Origin: Boswellia sacra
Lineage: Eukaryota; Streptophyta; Magnoliopsida; Sapindales; Burseraceae
Direction of reading: 5' to 3'
DNA length: 64,000 nucleotides
NCBI GenBank assembly: GCA_013180625.2
Contig: SNVD02012234.1
Location: 186,001-250,000, forward strand
Within the stretch, counting starts at the first letter, position 1. Each line of letters starts with the position of its first letter. Position numbers and translations under genes: made by a program. Below the pieces are notes generated by a model, which did not search any database, was not told the DNA's origin, and saw only the letters and a list, made by a program, of their open reading frames with translations. Of the stretch, positions 45,420 through 58,759 are shown one piece after another.

Positions 45420-47061
45420 GGGAAATTATGAGACAATCTCCGCGATAGCGGGTGAGGGTGTGACAATACGTCATTTGTTATATTTTGTTTGCAGCTGCGG
45501 GTTCAATCTGACGGCCACTAGATACTTTAATAAAGAAAAAAGACAAAATGCATAGAATAGTCCCTCTATGAAACATTTCTTCTTCCATATCTTTTATTGG
45601 GATTGATTTTCTGTATATACAGGACCCTTGGCACAGATGTGGACTGTCGTACTAAAGAATAATAATATACTTACAATCCATTTACAACTAATCATTTATA
45701 TAACTAAATTAACAAAATACTATTCAAAATATAATTATTATATCATACATTCTAACTTTCGTTGTCCATTTTTTTCCCTCTTTCAATGAATTTTTATCAA
45801 CTCAAATTGTAGGGAGTTGGTTGTAGAATTTGATTGTAAATATAGTATTGCTTCATACCAAAAGATATGATTAAGATTAATTATTTAAAGTATAGACTAC
45901 TTTTAAACTCTGAAATTAGTTTTAGACATTAAATTGAGATATAATTCGACTTCAAACTTCTCAAATTTTAATATTAAAAAATTATTTTGAATACATTGAT
46001 CAAACAATTTTTTTGAGGATAAAACACTGTTACATATACAAACTCATCATAAAAAAATGTCTAACCAAATTCATGTTATTAATTACATAAATTTCATATT
46101 ATATATTTAATTTTCTTGATTTGTCGCGATTTTTTCTAATTTTTTATAAGTTAATTTATTTATGTAATGTGTTTATCTATCTAATACTAATAAAATATAT
46201 ATCTTGACTTGTATCATGAGATGATGCTTACTTCAATTGGTCACTTGATCATAGCAATTTTTTTTTATGGAAGAGAACCACTTTTTTATTTTTCTTAAAA
46301 GCCGTGTTCTCAATTTTTACTAATATTACATCTCTCAATTTTTCTTCTAAATAAATTTAAATAATTTTAAATAATAATACCATACATCTGGTAACTGATA
46401 TGTTACTATATTGTTCCTTATATTAAAAAAAAATGATTATTCTTCCTGTCTTGATCTCTTATTAATAATATGTATATTCATATTTACACTCAATTGAAAC
46501 AGTCAATTTAAGATTTCTAAAATTCTCAGATTAGTTGACAGTTTCACAAAATTGACTATACTATTTTAATAATTTTGACTTTTTTGAGAGAGACAGATAG
46601 ATGAAGTACTTGTTATCCAAGTTGACAATGGGAACCAATATATCTTCTTCCATGGAGTGTCAACAAAATTTTTCAATTGTGATTCTTATGCTCATATCAA
46701 GTAATATTATTTTAATATTGAATCCCTAACATTATGAATTAATTAATGAAAACCATCGCATCTATTTGCATCGATTAATAATCTATTAATGTTGTTGATG
46801 ACAAATGGAATAATTATCAATTGATAAATAGTTAAAGTAATACAGGAAATATTCATGTGAACAAAATGTATAAAACTCAAAACGGGATTTATTCTATTAT
46901 TAATATGATATGAATATTAGTAATATGAGTCTTGAATACTTAAAAAATATAACAATCGTGGACAACTGAAATTTTGGAATTATTGAATTAAAATATATTT
47001 AACATGCACAAAAAAATAATGACAACCATGTTAATAATATTTCAAGAGTTTTTCAAGCGTA

Positions 47062-47095
<34 letters not shown>

Positions 47096-49668
47096 AACTG
47101 ATATAATGTTATATCAATTATACATATTTATCTTAGGAAAATAAAAAAAAAAACCTAAAAAAACAAATGTTTTTATGAAAGATAAAAAAGTTTTTACTAT
47201 AATTGATATAGAGCTATTTTTTAAGATGCTCCGTTAAAATAGTATTTATCTTTTTTTTTAATTGTTCTTGGGTTTCTCCATATTTTTGAATTAAATGACG
47301 AAAGACATATATGTTATTATATAAATGGATTTGGCCACATGGAATGGCCATTTCACCCTCCACGTTAGGAGCTTAAACTTCTGTTTTTGACAAAAAAAAA
47401 GGAGATGAGATTGACGGGGCAATTTGGCCATTTTATGATTAAAGAGCGCTTAAAAAAACTAGGAGTGCAATAGTGCATATCGTGACATCATTTAAACTAA
47501 TTGCAATTGGGTTATTTATGCTATTGAAAAGGTACAGATTATTTTATTTTTACCAATATAATTGGTTCAGTATTGTTTCTCAATTGAATGCCTGAAAATC
47601 CTCAATTGTTGACCACACAAAATCCAACACTTGCTGGAATAATGAAGTGTATGTGTGTGTGTGCATGTTTGTGTATATAAATATACACACATATATGTTG
47701 CGCAATGGCTAGAATTTATTTTAAATTAAAAATAAGGATATTAACTTTGAATCACCTAAATAATTTTTTGAAATTGATCAAAGTCCTGATAAAAGCTAAT
47801 TTTGACCACCCAAATAGGACGGACCCAAAAAAATTTCTTTTGGCTAAGCTAAGTTAAATTTTTTCTTAACAAAAATTAATTTTTAATAAAAACTTTTAAT
47901 ATTCATTTTAACTTATACGATCTTTTAAAATTTATGTTTGTATTTATTATTATGATAGATGTACTTATTTTTAATGTTTCAAACTCATATGTTTTATAAT
48001 ATTAAAAACACAAATATATATTTCAAAACGTTTATATCACAATAATTGTATCTCAATCTAGTTATTTTATTAGAAAAATGAATACAATTTTCCTTAAAAT
48101 AAAAGAATTTTAAAAAAATCCCTTTAATGTTGACAAATATCTAAACATTGTTAAATCAAATTTATTTTAATAATTTTACAAAATTGAAATGTAAGTGAAA
48201 TCAAGCATTTTTATTTTATAAGCAAATATTAAAAAGTAAATGATTATTTAGCTATTATCAAATCAAATTGGGGTTAAATATAATATATCTCATTTGCTAT
48301 TTATGTGTGTCTTATTTAATTAAAAAATGGTTAAAATTTTTTTGTTGATTCAAATTTAAAATTTGTCAAAATAATTTGTCTAATATCAGATTGTATACTG
48401 TTAATATATTTCCACATTTCTAAAATCCTAATAGTATTAATATAAAATTTAATACATTTTATAGTTAAATATGATCTTATTATCAGTTAAAAGTATGAAA
48501 TTGTATAAGTATAAAATGAATATGTCAACCTAACAAATTCTTTAAAGAACTTTCATCAATAAGGATTTTTATGATTATTTTTAAAATCAAGAGTACAATT
48601 TATTTTTTAACTTTAAAACTTTTAAAATAAGAAATGATTTTTTTTAAATAAATGATTTTTTTTTTTTAACAACGCTAGCCGGGCCATGGCCCAGTCCACC
48701 CATGCCCCAGATTTTAACTAACCGTGAGGGATAGAATACCGCTTTTACCCTTGATATTCTATTAGACATTTAGGGCTTCTCCATGACACATGTTAACTCT
48801 TTATATTAGATTTAAAGGGGAAAAAGAAGAGGTGGGTTGGGGGGTGGGGGTGGGGTGGGCTTGGGGGAGTGGTTGGGGAGGGGGCGGCCCAAAAAAAGGG
48901 TAAAAACCGTAAAATGAAACAAAAGAGGCAGGAGAAAAAAAAATGATTATGCCATCTGACCTTCAAATTTGATCCTTAACTGCTAAAATGTCGGGGGTCA
49001 ATGCTAGTTTTCGATTTAGGATTTAGGAAGAGGTTTATGCTTGAATACGATTTTTGTTCTGGAATCGATTAATTTTTTTAATTATGAGTGCCTTTTTTGT
49101 CGACAACTTTTCCTATAAAAAAAGCTTTTACCTCTTTTTAAATCACAAATATTCACTTAGTTAATCAAACCAAAAGGTAGAGAGAAATGAATATACCTTT
49201 GTCGTTTACTCAGATTTATCTGTTGATAAAAGGATTTTTTCTAAAATTTCTTAATGTTAAAGGATTTCAAAAATATATTTAAGTCATTTGGTTGAAAAAA
49301 AAAAGCCTGTGAGCTATTAATTTTTTGTTATTTAAATACCTCTTTTGAGTTATTTTTTTAATTAAAATTTGACATGTTATCAGTATATCGTTATGTTGTT
49401 TTTAAAGTTCAATTTAATCCTCCTATTATAATATGATCCTTTCTTATAATTTGTTATTGTTATTAACTAATTTTATTCATTATTTTGCCCATCCTCTAAT
49501 TCATAAGCTTTATTTTCACAAATTATATCCTAATAAAACCCTTAAGAAAACACCCTACAACAGGTAAAAAAAATTAAAAATATAAAAAAAGCAATAAATA
49601 GCATAATTATTTATTTTGTAAAAGTAAATTAATTAAGCAAATTAAACATGGTTACAACTTAAAATCAA
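45420..49668. other. Intergenic between DIR copies, no gene recognised
   Basis: Strongly AT-rich. It includes a (TA)n(CA)n microsatellite at 47064-47095 and a G-rich tract at 48831-48886 bordered by gggccatggcccagtccacc at about 48681. No open frame with recognisable domain. Confidence 0.6.
48831..48886 (+). repeat. G-rich tract with G-quadruplex potential
   Basis: More than six runs of three to six G in about 55 bp (for example ggttggggggtgggggtggg), in otherwise AT-rich DNA. Confidence 0.8.
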
Positions 49669-50253
49669 TCAATAATGGAAGACATAGACATTGTACTCCA
49701 CAACAGCGTCTCCACTTTTAAGATCGAAAGTAACAGTCCTTGCTTCCGCATAGCCACGGGCAAAACGGAAGGCCCCGCTGCCGCCGACGATGGGCAACTC
49801 CCTTACGGTGTTAAAGACGGCATTCCTTCCCAAAACACTGAGAGTGCTGCCATTAAACTTCCCTTCCGTGAAAGCAAAATTCAGAACCATCAACAACGCG
49901 GTCTCACCCTGTGAAGCAGATGCATAAATCCCTTGCGCTTTCCCCACAAGCTTGGAGCGAGGGTCAGGCTTCAGAGTCAAGGGATCGTCCATCATAACCG
50001 TGGCGCCGAAAAGGGTCGAGGAGTTCTTGGTCATGGCTGCCTCTGCAACTCGCACGGCGGTGGGGTTCCTGCCGCTGACTATGTCGTGGAAGTAGAAGTG
50101 GAGGTGGCTTAGCTTTTCTTTCTTGAGGCCTTGCGATGATGGAGATAGAATTCTAGAGAAACGGTGGGATTTTGCTGAAGCTAAGGTTGAGAATAAGGTG
50201 AATATGAGGAGAATTGAGAGGAGCTTTGTGAAGGTTAATGTGATGGCGCCCAT
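49669..50253 (-). CDS. DIR: Dirigent protein, intact, 194 aa
   Basis: Single-exon frame with a signal peptide (about residues 1-27, hydrophobic LLSILLIFTLFSTLASA), then the whole dirigent domain. In order: LSPSSQGLKKEKLSHLHFYF, HDI (conserved Asp), TAVRVAEA, STLFGATVMMDDPLTL, VGKAQGIYASASQGETALLM, LNFAFTEGKFNGSTLSVLGRN, ELPIVGGSGAFRFARGYAEA, ending VVEYNVYVFHY. N-glycosylation sequons are visible at NSS and NGS. The family is secreted to the apoplast, forms trimeric eight-stranded beta-barrels and directs stereoselective coupling of phenoxy radicals from coniferyl alcohol or removal of water in isoflavonoid routes; the substrate here cannot be read from sequence. A TATA box lies about 85 bp upstream. 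Length and lack of introns are typical. It is flanked by pseudogene relatives on one side and an intact paralogue on the other. Confidence 0.95.
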   Translation of the reverse strand: MGAITLTFTKLLSILLIFTLFSTLASAKSHRFSRILSPSSQGLKKEKLSHLHFYFHDIVSGRNPTAVRVAEAAMTKNSSTLFGATVMMDDPLTLKPDPRSKLVGKAQGIYASASQGETALLMVLNFAFTEGKFNGSTLSVLGRNAVFNTVRELPIVGGSGAFRFARGYAEARTVTFDLKSGDAVVEYNVYVFHY

Positions 50254-50334
50254 GGCGATGGCGATGAGGGTGAGAAGTGAAGGAAAGTAAAGCTGTGCTT
50301 TGGAATTGGGATAGGAAAATAAATTAATGGAAGG

Positions 50335-50342
50335 TATTTATA
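50335..50342 (-). promoter_or_regulatory. TATA box of the DIR gene
   Basis: TATAAATA on the minus strand, about 85 bp before the ATG at 50253. The surrounding 200 bp is conserved in the decayed copy at 41340-41570, which supports a functional promoter. Confidence 0.7.
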
Positions 50343-51964
50343 GATGGCTTTGCGTAGTTGTATAATTTTATCATGCAAAACCTATAAATAGAGATTGGCC
50401 AAGCAAGTGGAGCAGCTGTGTTACTCGAATATAAGTGGGTTGTTTCATTTTAAAGGGGAATTTAAAAAAAATGGTCAAATTTAATTAGGGGGTTATTTGA
50501 TAGTTGGTAAGGTCTAACAATAGACACTAGTTGTCGAACCTATTAAACAGTATGTCAAGCACTATGTCAATTACATCGTGTATCGAACAGAATCATAATA
50601 TACAAATTTTTAACGTCTAATCCATTTTTGCAATCCTTTCCTCAAATTTAGAACATTCTTTTTATTTGAATATTAAGCATATTCTCCTATTTTGTCTTGA
50701 TAATGTAAAGAAACAAAATTTATAAAAAAGAATTGTAAATTTATCTTTAAAAAATTTTAAATTTATTAGAGCTGTGGATCAAGTTAGGTTATCTAAAATT
50801 TATTTTTTATTTTTAGCAAATATTTGAACATAATAAAAAAATTTGATGACTTTCGAACAAAATTACTAAAAAAAATTGATAACTTATTAAAAATCATTAT
50901 TTATTGTACTACTAATTTGATTACTATAATTCATAATATCGTATTCTCAATTTAGTAAATTGTTATAAAACCGAACTCATAACTATTACTAATTTAATTA
51001 AAGTGGTTAATTTGTTGAAAATATTTTCATTTTCGAAGTCAATTCAATTAATTAAAAAAAGTTCGAATAGATATAATTTATTTTTAAAAGGTTATGAATG
51101 GATTGACAAGTTCAATTTCAATGTCTTAATTTTGAATATGAATGTATGGTTGCCGCCATCTCGATTTAATATTTATCGTCGTGCATGCGAGAATCGGTAG
51201 CAAATTTTCGCACAACGAGGCGGCTGAACCCTTAAAAATTAGAAGCGATTCCAAATTTTAATTTAATATATCAGAGTTCAGACGAGGACCCTACAGTGCA
51301 ATGGATTCAGTAATAGGGTAATCAATTTACATGGCGTTGGTACACCGTACACAGAATGAGACTTACGGGTAAAAACAAGAAGAACATACAACGACCCACA
51401 CTCCAATAGTGATCTGCGTGTTCAATACAATATTTGAATTCTTTGGACTTGTGTGAAGGCCCCGAAAGTTTGGGCTGAGAAAATACAATCGAAAACTTTG
51501 TAAACTGACATTAATACCCTTATATTCAAAATGTGCTATTGTTAAGAGACTAAAATATCCCTAATTTCATTATGTATGTTAACAGAAAAGTACTGTATTT
51601 AAATTTGTTTGTATAATTTCAAATATTATATATATAATCAAAATATTTCTTATTTATATAATACAATAATATGTAGCGGTACTTTGATTATATAATTGAA
51701 AATATCTATAACAGTTTTAATTTTTGGAAATTTATAATAACACGTATTTTCTTATTTTTATGTTTAAGAAAATTTTAATTTTTTTAAAATTATTTGTACT
51801 AATTAAATTTATTAAATTTTCATAATTTTTTTAATTATATAAAGAATTGTTGTTAATGTTGGTTCTAGACGTGCATGTGTATTGCACATAATATTTTGTC
51901 ATCATGTGATAAAAACATTAAATATGGATATTTTTCTAATCACATTTATTTTATATAGATGTTT
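50343..51964. other. Upstream flank of the DIR gene, duplicated in part
   Basis: Up to about 51330 this is homologous to 41400-44070 without the 1.67-kb insertion found there. The rest is AT-rich with no gene recognised. Confidence 0.7.
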
Positions 51965-52797
51965 TGTATTAGGAGAATTTTAATTAAAATATGATAAGTT
52001 TTGATATGGTATCCTAGTTAAATAGGAATAAGTTTGGATTTGGTATCCTATGAAGTTTATATTTGCATTAATTATCTCTTTAGATTATGATAGAGTATCT
52101 TGTATCCTAATTAGAATAGGAGAATATTTATTTGTCCTAATTCCTTTAGGAGTTTAATTATATGTCTTCCTATTTTACTTCTCCTAATCCTAATATGATT
52201 TTGATTAGAAATTTTACAGGATTTCTATGAGATTTCGTTCAGGAATACCACTATATATACAAAGTTATTTCTACATAACGGTGTATGTTGATTATGTGGT
52301 GTGTTGTGTGAGTTGAGATTCAAGACATTCAACGCAAATTGAGAGAGAGCAAACAAGAGCAAGTTTGAGTGCGTTTTTTATTTGTTTCTTATGTCTTGTA
52401 TAAAGCTTTAGGTTTTGGTTAATTGTTATAGGTCGTGTGAGCTTGAGGGAGTTGAGTAATCACATGTGTCTATACCAGTTACGGGTTTGTAGCAGTTACG
52501 GGTGTTATGTTATTCTTAACAACGTGTTGTTAAGATAATCGTGAAAGAAAAAGCAACGTCAGAAGAGTGTGTGAAGGACTATGGTTGTGATCGAGGTTGA
52601 TCAAGTTTACATAGATTAGGTTAGTGAGTGAGCGGATGTCTACCACGGTAAAGAGTCCTAAGTCGAGTGTAAACACATACAACATAGTGGATTACAACTC
52701 TTGTTGTCCGTGGATGTAGGTTGGTTATAATCGAACCATGTAAAATTCCTGTTCCGATTTATATTACAGTCTTTTGTTATATTATTCGTAACTTTCA
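51965..52797 (+). mobile_element. Copia-type solo LTR (boundaries approximate)
   Basis: Starts about TGTATTAGGAGAATTTTAAT, has a TATA box (actatatatac near 52250) and a long transcribed leader. It ends with the copia U5 signature gtggatgtaggttggttata then atcgaaccatgtaaaattcc (52711-52749) and a terminal ...ttca. No primer binding site or polyprotein follows and there is no partner LTR in the window, so it is a solo LTR. A clear 5-bp TSD was not found. Confidence 0.65.
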
Positions 52798-55700
52798 TAC
52801 GCTGTAAAACCCAAAAGTTAATTTTTTAATTTTTAATTTATAATAATTTATACGATAAAAATAATAGTTTAACTTTTAAACAATAGATAAAGATACCAGT
52901 ATTAGTTTACGAGACATTTGAGTTGTTATTTTATTAGAACAAGCCTAGGTGTCTTTGTAAAATTCCTTTATCTCTCTTTAATTTATTCTGGATAATAAAT
53001 AACTCTGTGTACGCTTTGTAATAGTAAATAAGGTAGATATACCAATTGAAGACAACTCAATATCAGTTAAGAGGAAAGACATAAAAGTCGGTGATGAGAG
53101 GGCTCAAAAACCATCAAATTAACTTTTTTCATAAAGGAGGACTACAAAACCCATAATTCTCATCTCATCTTTACAAAGATTTAAAGATTTGGTAATTACT
53201 AATGAAGATATTGTGTAAACATTTTTAATCATTAAAATTTTTCATCTAAATCTTTCAAAGTTTAAATAGTCAACCAGGCTAAGTAGAATAGAAAATCATT
53301 ATTTGGGCAATCGGTTGAACAGGAAAGAAATGATATGAGCTTTGAATTTTATAAGGAGTAATACTAATATTTGTCAATAAGAAATAAAAAATAACAGAAA
53401 AAGTTAGATTAATCGTTAATGAGATAGGTTAAGTAAAATCACCACTCTTATTGTTTGGATAGTAGTGTAACACCCTCAATTTAAATAAAATCATTAGAGA
53501 AAAAAAAAATCTTAAAGGCATTAAAGATATGTAAACAAGTGAAATAATAAAATATTAAAATCAAGGGGAGAGAATTTTCTATGACGCCCTACAACGTTCA
53601 TTTTTTTTGTTTTTTTAACAGCGGTCTAAATTTGGGGTGGCAATGTTACTTTAACTTATCAAACGAGGTGTTAAGGATTTTTCTTTTTAACCTTCGCATG
53701 ATAAATCCCCTATTTATTTTATTCACAAACTCAGCCTACACAGGTACGAATCACGTGGAAGGTTCCAAAGCAATGGTTCAATTGGAGATATAAATTTGAA
53801 AAAAAGAAAAAAAAAGTTTGTATTGAAAATGTTTTTAGAGAAATGAAGCATAGATCATATGATTGAACTTGTATACCAATATTTACGTATTTAATGTAAT
53901 TATTATTATGAAAGAATATTTTTTATAATATTCGTAATTAAATAATTTAAAATCATGGCTACATCTCATTAAAAAGAAGAAAAAAAAAAACTCTCCTCAT
54001 GATGACATCCAATTGCTTTTTTACACACATCTCGAAAAGGAAAATAAAGGACATACTGCCAGAGGACCCTCCACGCGTTTTTTGGGATTCTCATTCTCTA
54101 TTAGAAGTCTGCAAAAAGCTTCGCTGTTACTGTCATTAAAATTCATAGAATAATAAGCCATCTGTTCATAGAATTTTAGAAATTATGATAAACCATCCAC
54201 TTAATCTTGTAAAGTTTTTTTTTTTTTTTTGACAAACAAGTTAATAATTTTAAAAACTAGAAATATGATAAAAAATGGCTCACTCAAAACTCCCGTCATG
54301 ATACTAGCAACTGTTAGCTTCTGTACTGTATCGGACATAGTAGAATTGTTTGTGTAGAGAAAGGGAATAAAAAGTACCGCCAAGGTAAGGTCCCCAACAT
54401 ATTGGTCTTCTCCACATTCCAAGAGTTCATCAAGCTTTCCTCTTACTTTCTCTTAAAGATTCATCATATAACCCTTGTGGAATGCAGCTCTTCAAACCCT
54501 TCTCCTTCGTTTTTTATTTTATTTAAAATAAAAATTGTTACAACAAAAACATAAAAAAAAAAAGAGAAATGCAGTAGTTAAGCATTAAGGCGACTATTAT
54601 GGTCAGTGTTGGCAACTTAGTTGTTGAAATCTGGATTCAATCGACCACAACTTGCTTCGCAACGAATGAACAATAATCCTCAACGTGCCCGGCCATTTTG
54701 GAAAAAAGTTATTGGAAACTATTGGACCTACATACAGGATTCTTCATAGTTGAAACGTAGATTTGATATCATCATTAAGGAAATTGCTTGATGAAAGTTC
54801 CTGGCCTAAAGTTTGTCGACTATGCTTTGAGTTTGGAAATTGGGATGCAGCCGGCCACCTCCTTTTAGGTATAGCGGGCCCTTTCTTCTTACCATCTCTG
54901 TCGGACTTTTTGATGTATTTATGCGAATCGTTAGAGAATGTTATGAATATTCCTTATAAACTTTTTAAAATAAACACATTAATGTTCCCGAGAGAAAAAA
55001 AAAAAATTTCTTTCAAATGCTCTCAACACTCACTGCACATATAATAACCAGACACTATTAACAATGTATGTGGATCATACTCCCTACAAATTTGAATTGA
55101 ACCCCAACGAGCATCTTCCGTTTTTTCCTTTTTTTTTTTTTTTTTCAATTGAGTAGTTATCATTTTCTTTTTCTTTTATGTCTTCATTATATAGTGAATG
55201 AGTTTGCATCATTAAATAAAGTTTTTATTTTTTTTACTTTAAATATCAATTACTAGATTAGATGAGATTTTAAAAGCTAAAAATTTGTATCTAGATTTGT
55301 GTTAAAAGATCTTATCTATTTGGTTATTGAAATTTTCATGTCCCTATAGTTATTAAATTTTTATTGATTACATGAATTGATTTTTGGATAAAATATTAAT
55401 GGGTTAGGCTAAGTATAATGATATTCATCCCAAATCTTGTATTCCCAATAATGTATATTCAATTAATGATTGTCCAATGGATAATTTGATGTGTAATTAA
55501 TGATATATTAGCTTTAAAATCATGCTATGTCATTTGAGATATATGACTTTAGGATAATCAATCTATTTCATTAGGTTAAATGAACTTAATTTTTTTGTAC
55601 CAATTAATAACCATTGATTCATTCTACTCCAATGGATATGAATTTATGAGTTGGTATTAAATATAACTACCTCTTAACTTTTCTATAACATATATCAGAT

Positions 55701-57155
55701 TGCATTGAATCAAAAGTTTTGCATATATATATATATAAGCAAAAAAATTAAGTTTATATAATTACCTCTTAACTTCTCATTTGAGTTTGGTTTCATTTTC
55801 TAAAAACATTTATGAAAATATAAATTTACCAATACATTTTAAATCAATATCAACCACATATCACTTTTAAAATTAAAAAAAAAAACTAATTACATGATCT
55901 TACTATATTTTGAAAACAAAAACTTAAAAATACAAAAACAAACATCTAACTTAAAAAAAAAAATGAGTGTGCTTAGAAAGAGAGTTGTGGAAAACTTTTT
56001 TTTTTAATTATATATCCCCACCCTAATGGAATAAATTGATGATAGGGGAAGTTTAAGATTTTCAAACTACTGATAGTCTTGTACATTTTGGCAAACTTCA
56101 GGACAAGTTAGTTTACAATATGAATGATGACAATGAGCGGCAAGCCTATGGACGCACGAAGAGGAAGATGCCCCCTAACTTCGAAAAAATAATTTGTACC
56201 ATTTTTATTTCAACTAAATTATTATGGTGTCCCTCCCTAAAAAAAGAACTATTCTTATTTTATTTGGCCTCATTCAAGTTTATATTTTATTTCATTAAAA
56301 TTATCCGTGTTATTTAGATATATTTTAACTTTTTTCTAAGGCTAATGTAAAATATACTTCATCAACTTCAATTTAAAACCTAACAAAATTAAAATTGAGT
56401 TATCTATATACTTCTTCTTTCTAGTTTATAATAAACCATTTGAATCTTAACTACAGTTAAAACAATAAAATTAAAGAATCGGATAATAGCTTTTTTCTTC
56501 TTTTTTAATATAAATTTTAATTGGAATTACATATTATATTTATGTATAGTTTGTCTTTATTAATAAGTTAACAATTTTATTAATTTTTAATGTTAACCAT
56601 ATTTGTGATTTTATTTTTTTTCGTGTTGTTTTCTTATATATATTGATAAACTTTATGATGTGTCCTCCTTCGATAAAATCCTAAGTTGACCATTGATAAT
56701 AATTGATATACGTGTAATTTTCAATAACACAGATTATCCAGCAACAGTTTCTTCTTAAAGAATGAGGCAAGGCTTAAATGCCAAGTCTACTACGATGAGG
56801 TCGATATCGGTCATTATTATTTGGCTTACAAATCAAATTTACCTCGGTAAAAAACCTAATCTAACTTAATTAGCATGTTATTAACCATTTTGGTGTTATC
56901 TTAATTTTTAATTAAGTTCTTGACTCTCCTTTTAATATTGGCCATGCCCTTGCTCACAAGAAACCAAACCAAGTTTGAAAGGAGTAGTTGGATAATTGGC
57001 AAAGCATTACCATTTAGGTAGTTTGAACTTTAACTTTATCGTTTTTTGTGTTTTTGTTTTTTGTTTTTTTAATCACAGTCACAAATTAATTAAAGGATCA
57101 CCCCAATATTATCATGAGGAGGATTTCATCCTTGTAGCTTTTGTCGTACTACATC

Positions 57156-57190
<35 letters not shown>

Positions 57191-57262
57191 AATAATACTA
57201 ATAATAAACCTAATGATCAAATTAGACTACTTTCACGAAATAATTTATATAATATTTCATTG
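52798..57262. other. Intergenic, no gene recognised
   Basis: AT-rich sequence with poly-A and poly-T runs and an (AAT)n microsatellite at the end. Short frames at 53581-53793, 54201-54422, 54763-55044 and 56120-56317 have no recognisable domain. Confidence 0.55.
57156..57207. repeat. (AAT)n microsatellite
   Basis: About sixteen tandem AAT/ACTAAT units; it creates the poly-Asn run of the open frame at 56996-57283, which is therefore not evidence of a gene. Confidence 0.95.
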
Positions 57263-57590
57263 CGGTACAGGGTTTTACTTTGATACCCTGAGGTTTGGTA
57301 AAACTAACATATGATGTTTCAAATTTTTTGAATTTTTAAGGAAAATTTGACATTTCCACATTTCCCATTAAGGATTTTTTTTTAATGGTTCTTGAAACAT
57401 TGAAAGGTTTTTCAATAATTTCTCAAACTAAAGAGGGTCATATGAATTTTCCAATACGTTGTTTGGCGTTATTTATTAGATGTTGCGTGATAACCTTCAA
57501 AACATAGGAGATCAATTTAGTTTGTGAAATTGCATGGATTTATAGTAATTTAACCAAACCTCAGGGGTATCAAGAAAAAACCCCATACTG
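57263..57590. mobile_element. Small terminal-inverted-repeat element, 328 bp
   Basis: The left end is cggtacagggttttactttg then ataccctgaggtttggt. The right end, read on the other strand, is cagtatggggttttttcttg then atacccctgaggtttggt, giving an inverted repeat of about 38 bp with few mismatches. No coding capacity and no obvious TSD. The ccctgaggtttgg motif is shared with the MULE-like element at 14966 but the superfamily is not certain. Confidence 0.75.
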
Positions 57591-57681
57591 AAAATGCATG
57601 CACATGATGTTAAAAAAAAAAAACTAAATTGATCTCCTAACGGTTTAATGTTGAAATTGAGATGAATTGATCATTCACAAC

Positions 57682-58076
57682 TAGGGATAATATTTTTCTC
57701 CGGTTGGACTGGATATCCACATTTTACCCGCACGGCCTGGCACATTTGTAGTTGTATAAGTAAAAATTTATCACATGCAAGCCTGGGTCACAACACACCA
57801 CTATAAAGAGGCTTCACCACTGTTGTCAACCGCGCGCTTAAGTCTTTTTAGTAACATTATATTATTTATACAATTTCAATGCCTGAAAAAAAAATAAAAG
57901 CAGGGAAAGTGCGGAGATTTTTTTCGGGTGTGGGTGTTATATTCCAAAACCTGTAATTATCTGCACCTGCAAAAATCTGAAAAAATTAGGGGATTTTGCT
58001 GGCACTGAAAAAGAGTTTTTTTATCTGGGTGCGAAAATACCAAACCCATATCTACATACGGATTTTGCCATCCCAG
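57682..58076. mobile_element. hAT-type MITE, 395 bp
   Basis: A perfect 8-bp TSD, TTCACAAC, stands at 57674-57681 and 58077-58084. Ends are tagggataatatttt and, on the other strand, ctgggatggcaaaatcc, sharing GGGAT and the pattern of the MITE at 27095. No coding capacity. Confidence 0.8.
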
Positions 58077-58084
58077 TTCACAAC

Positions 58085-58759
58085 TATATCATGTTATTGT
58101 CCGTTTCCCATTGCAGAAATGGACTGTCTCCTCCAAAGCACTTGGGCCTGCTTTTGCATCATGCTTTCTGGATCGACTTGGTAGAGCTCCACCCCACTCA
58201 CATCACAATAATACCCATATCATAAAGATATCATAAGATATATATTAAATAAATAATAAATATAACTTTTTAAAAGTATATGTATTTTGTAATTGATAAT
58301 CATGATATATGGCATAGGTAAATGGTACTGAAAACCTTGCTTAAAATCATGCACGCACCCATCCACACATTACTTTATATTATTATTTTTTTCCATGTAA
58401 ATATATTCTTTAAGTCTAGGCGTTGTTAAAGTGGTGGACTTAATTTGCTTTGAGTTTGGCGTGGAGTGGGGGTAATGCCCCAATTTCTTCTTCTTTTCAG
58501 GAACAGCGGGTCCTTCATCATTCCTTTCTTGGAATTGGGAAAACATTTAGCACGACGCTTCCCCTCTTTGCTCTTCGGAGAGAAAATATTATAAAGGAAA
58601 AATCGACGATATGAGAAAATTAATTTATTGAACGGTGACAAAATGTATCATCAGCATTCTACAACGAAACATTCAAATCAGCAAGTGCCCAAAATCCTTT
58701 CCTAGTATTACAACATGACAAATATAATTGCAGTGTACAATCAATATTGAGTTAACTAA
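58085..58759. other. 3' flank of the DIR gene, nothing further recognised
   Basis: Contains a minus-strand frame (58426-58641) rich in Lys/Arg without a domain. The last part should include the DIR 3' UTR and polyadenylation site, but I could not place a convincing signal. Confidence 0.5.

Noticed and set aside
49675..49914. Antisense open frames over the DIR genes (also 44899-45194, 58766-59113)
   Set aside because: Shadows of the conserved dirigent coding sequence on the other strand.
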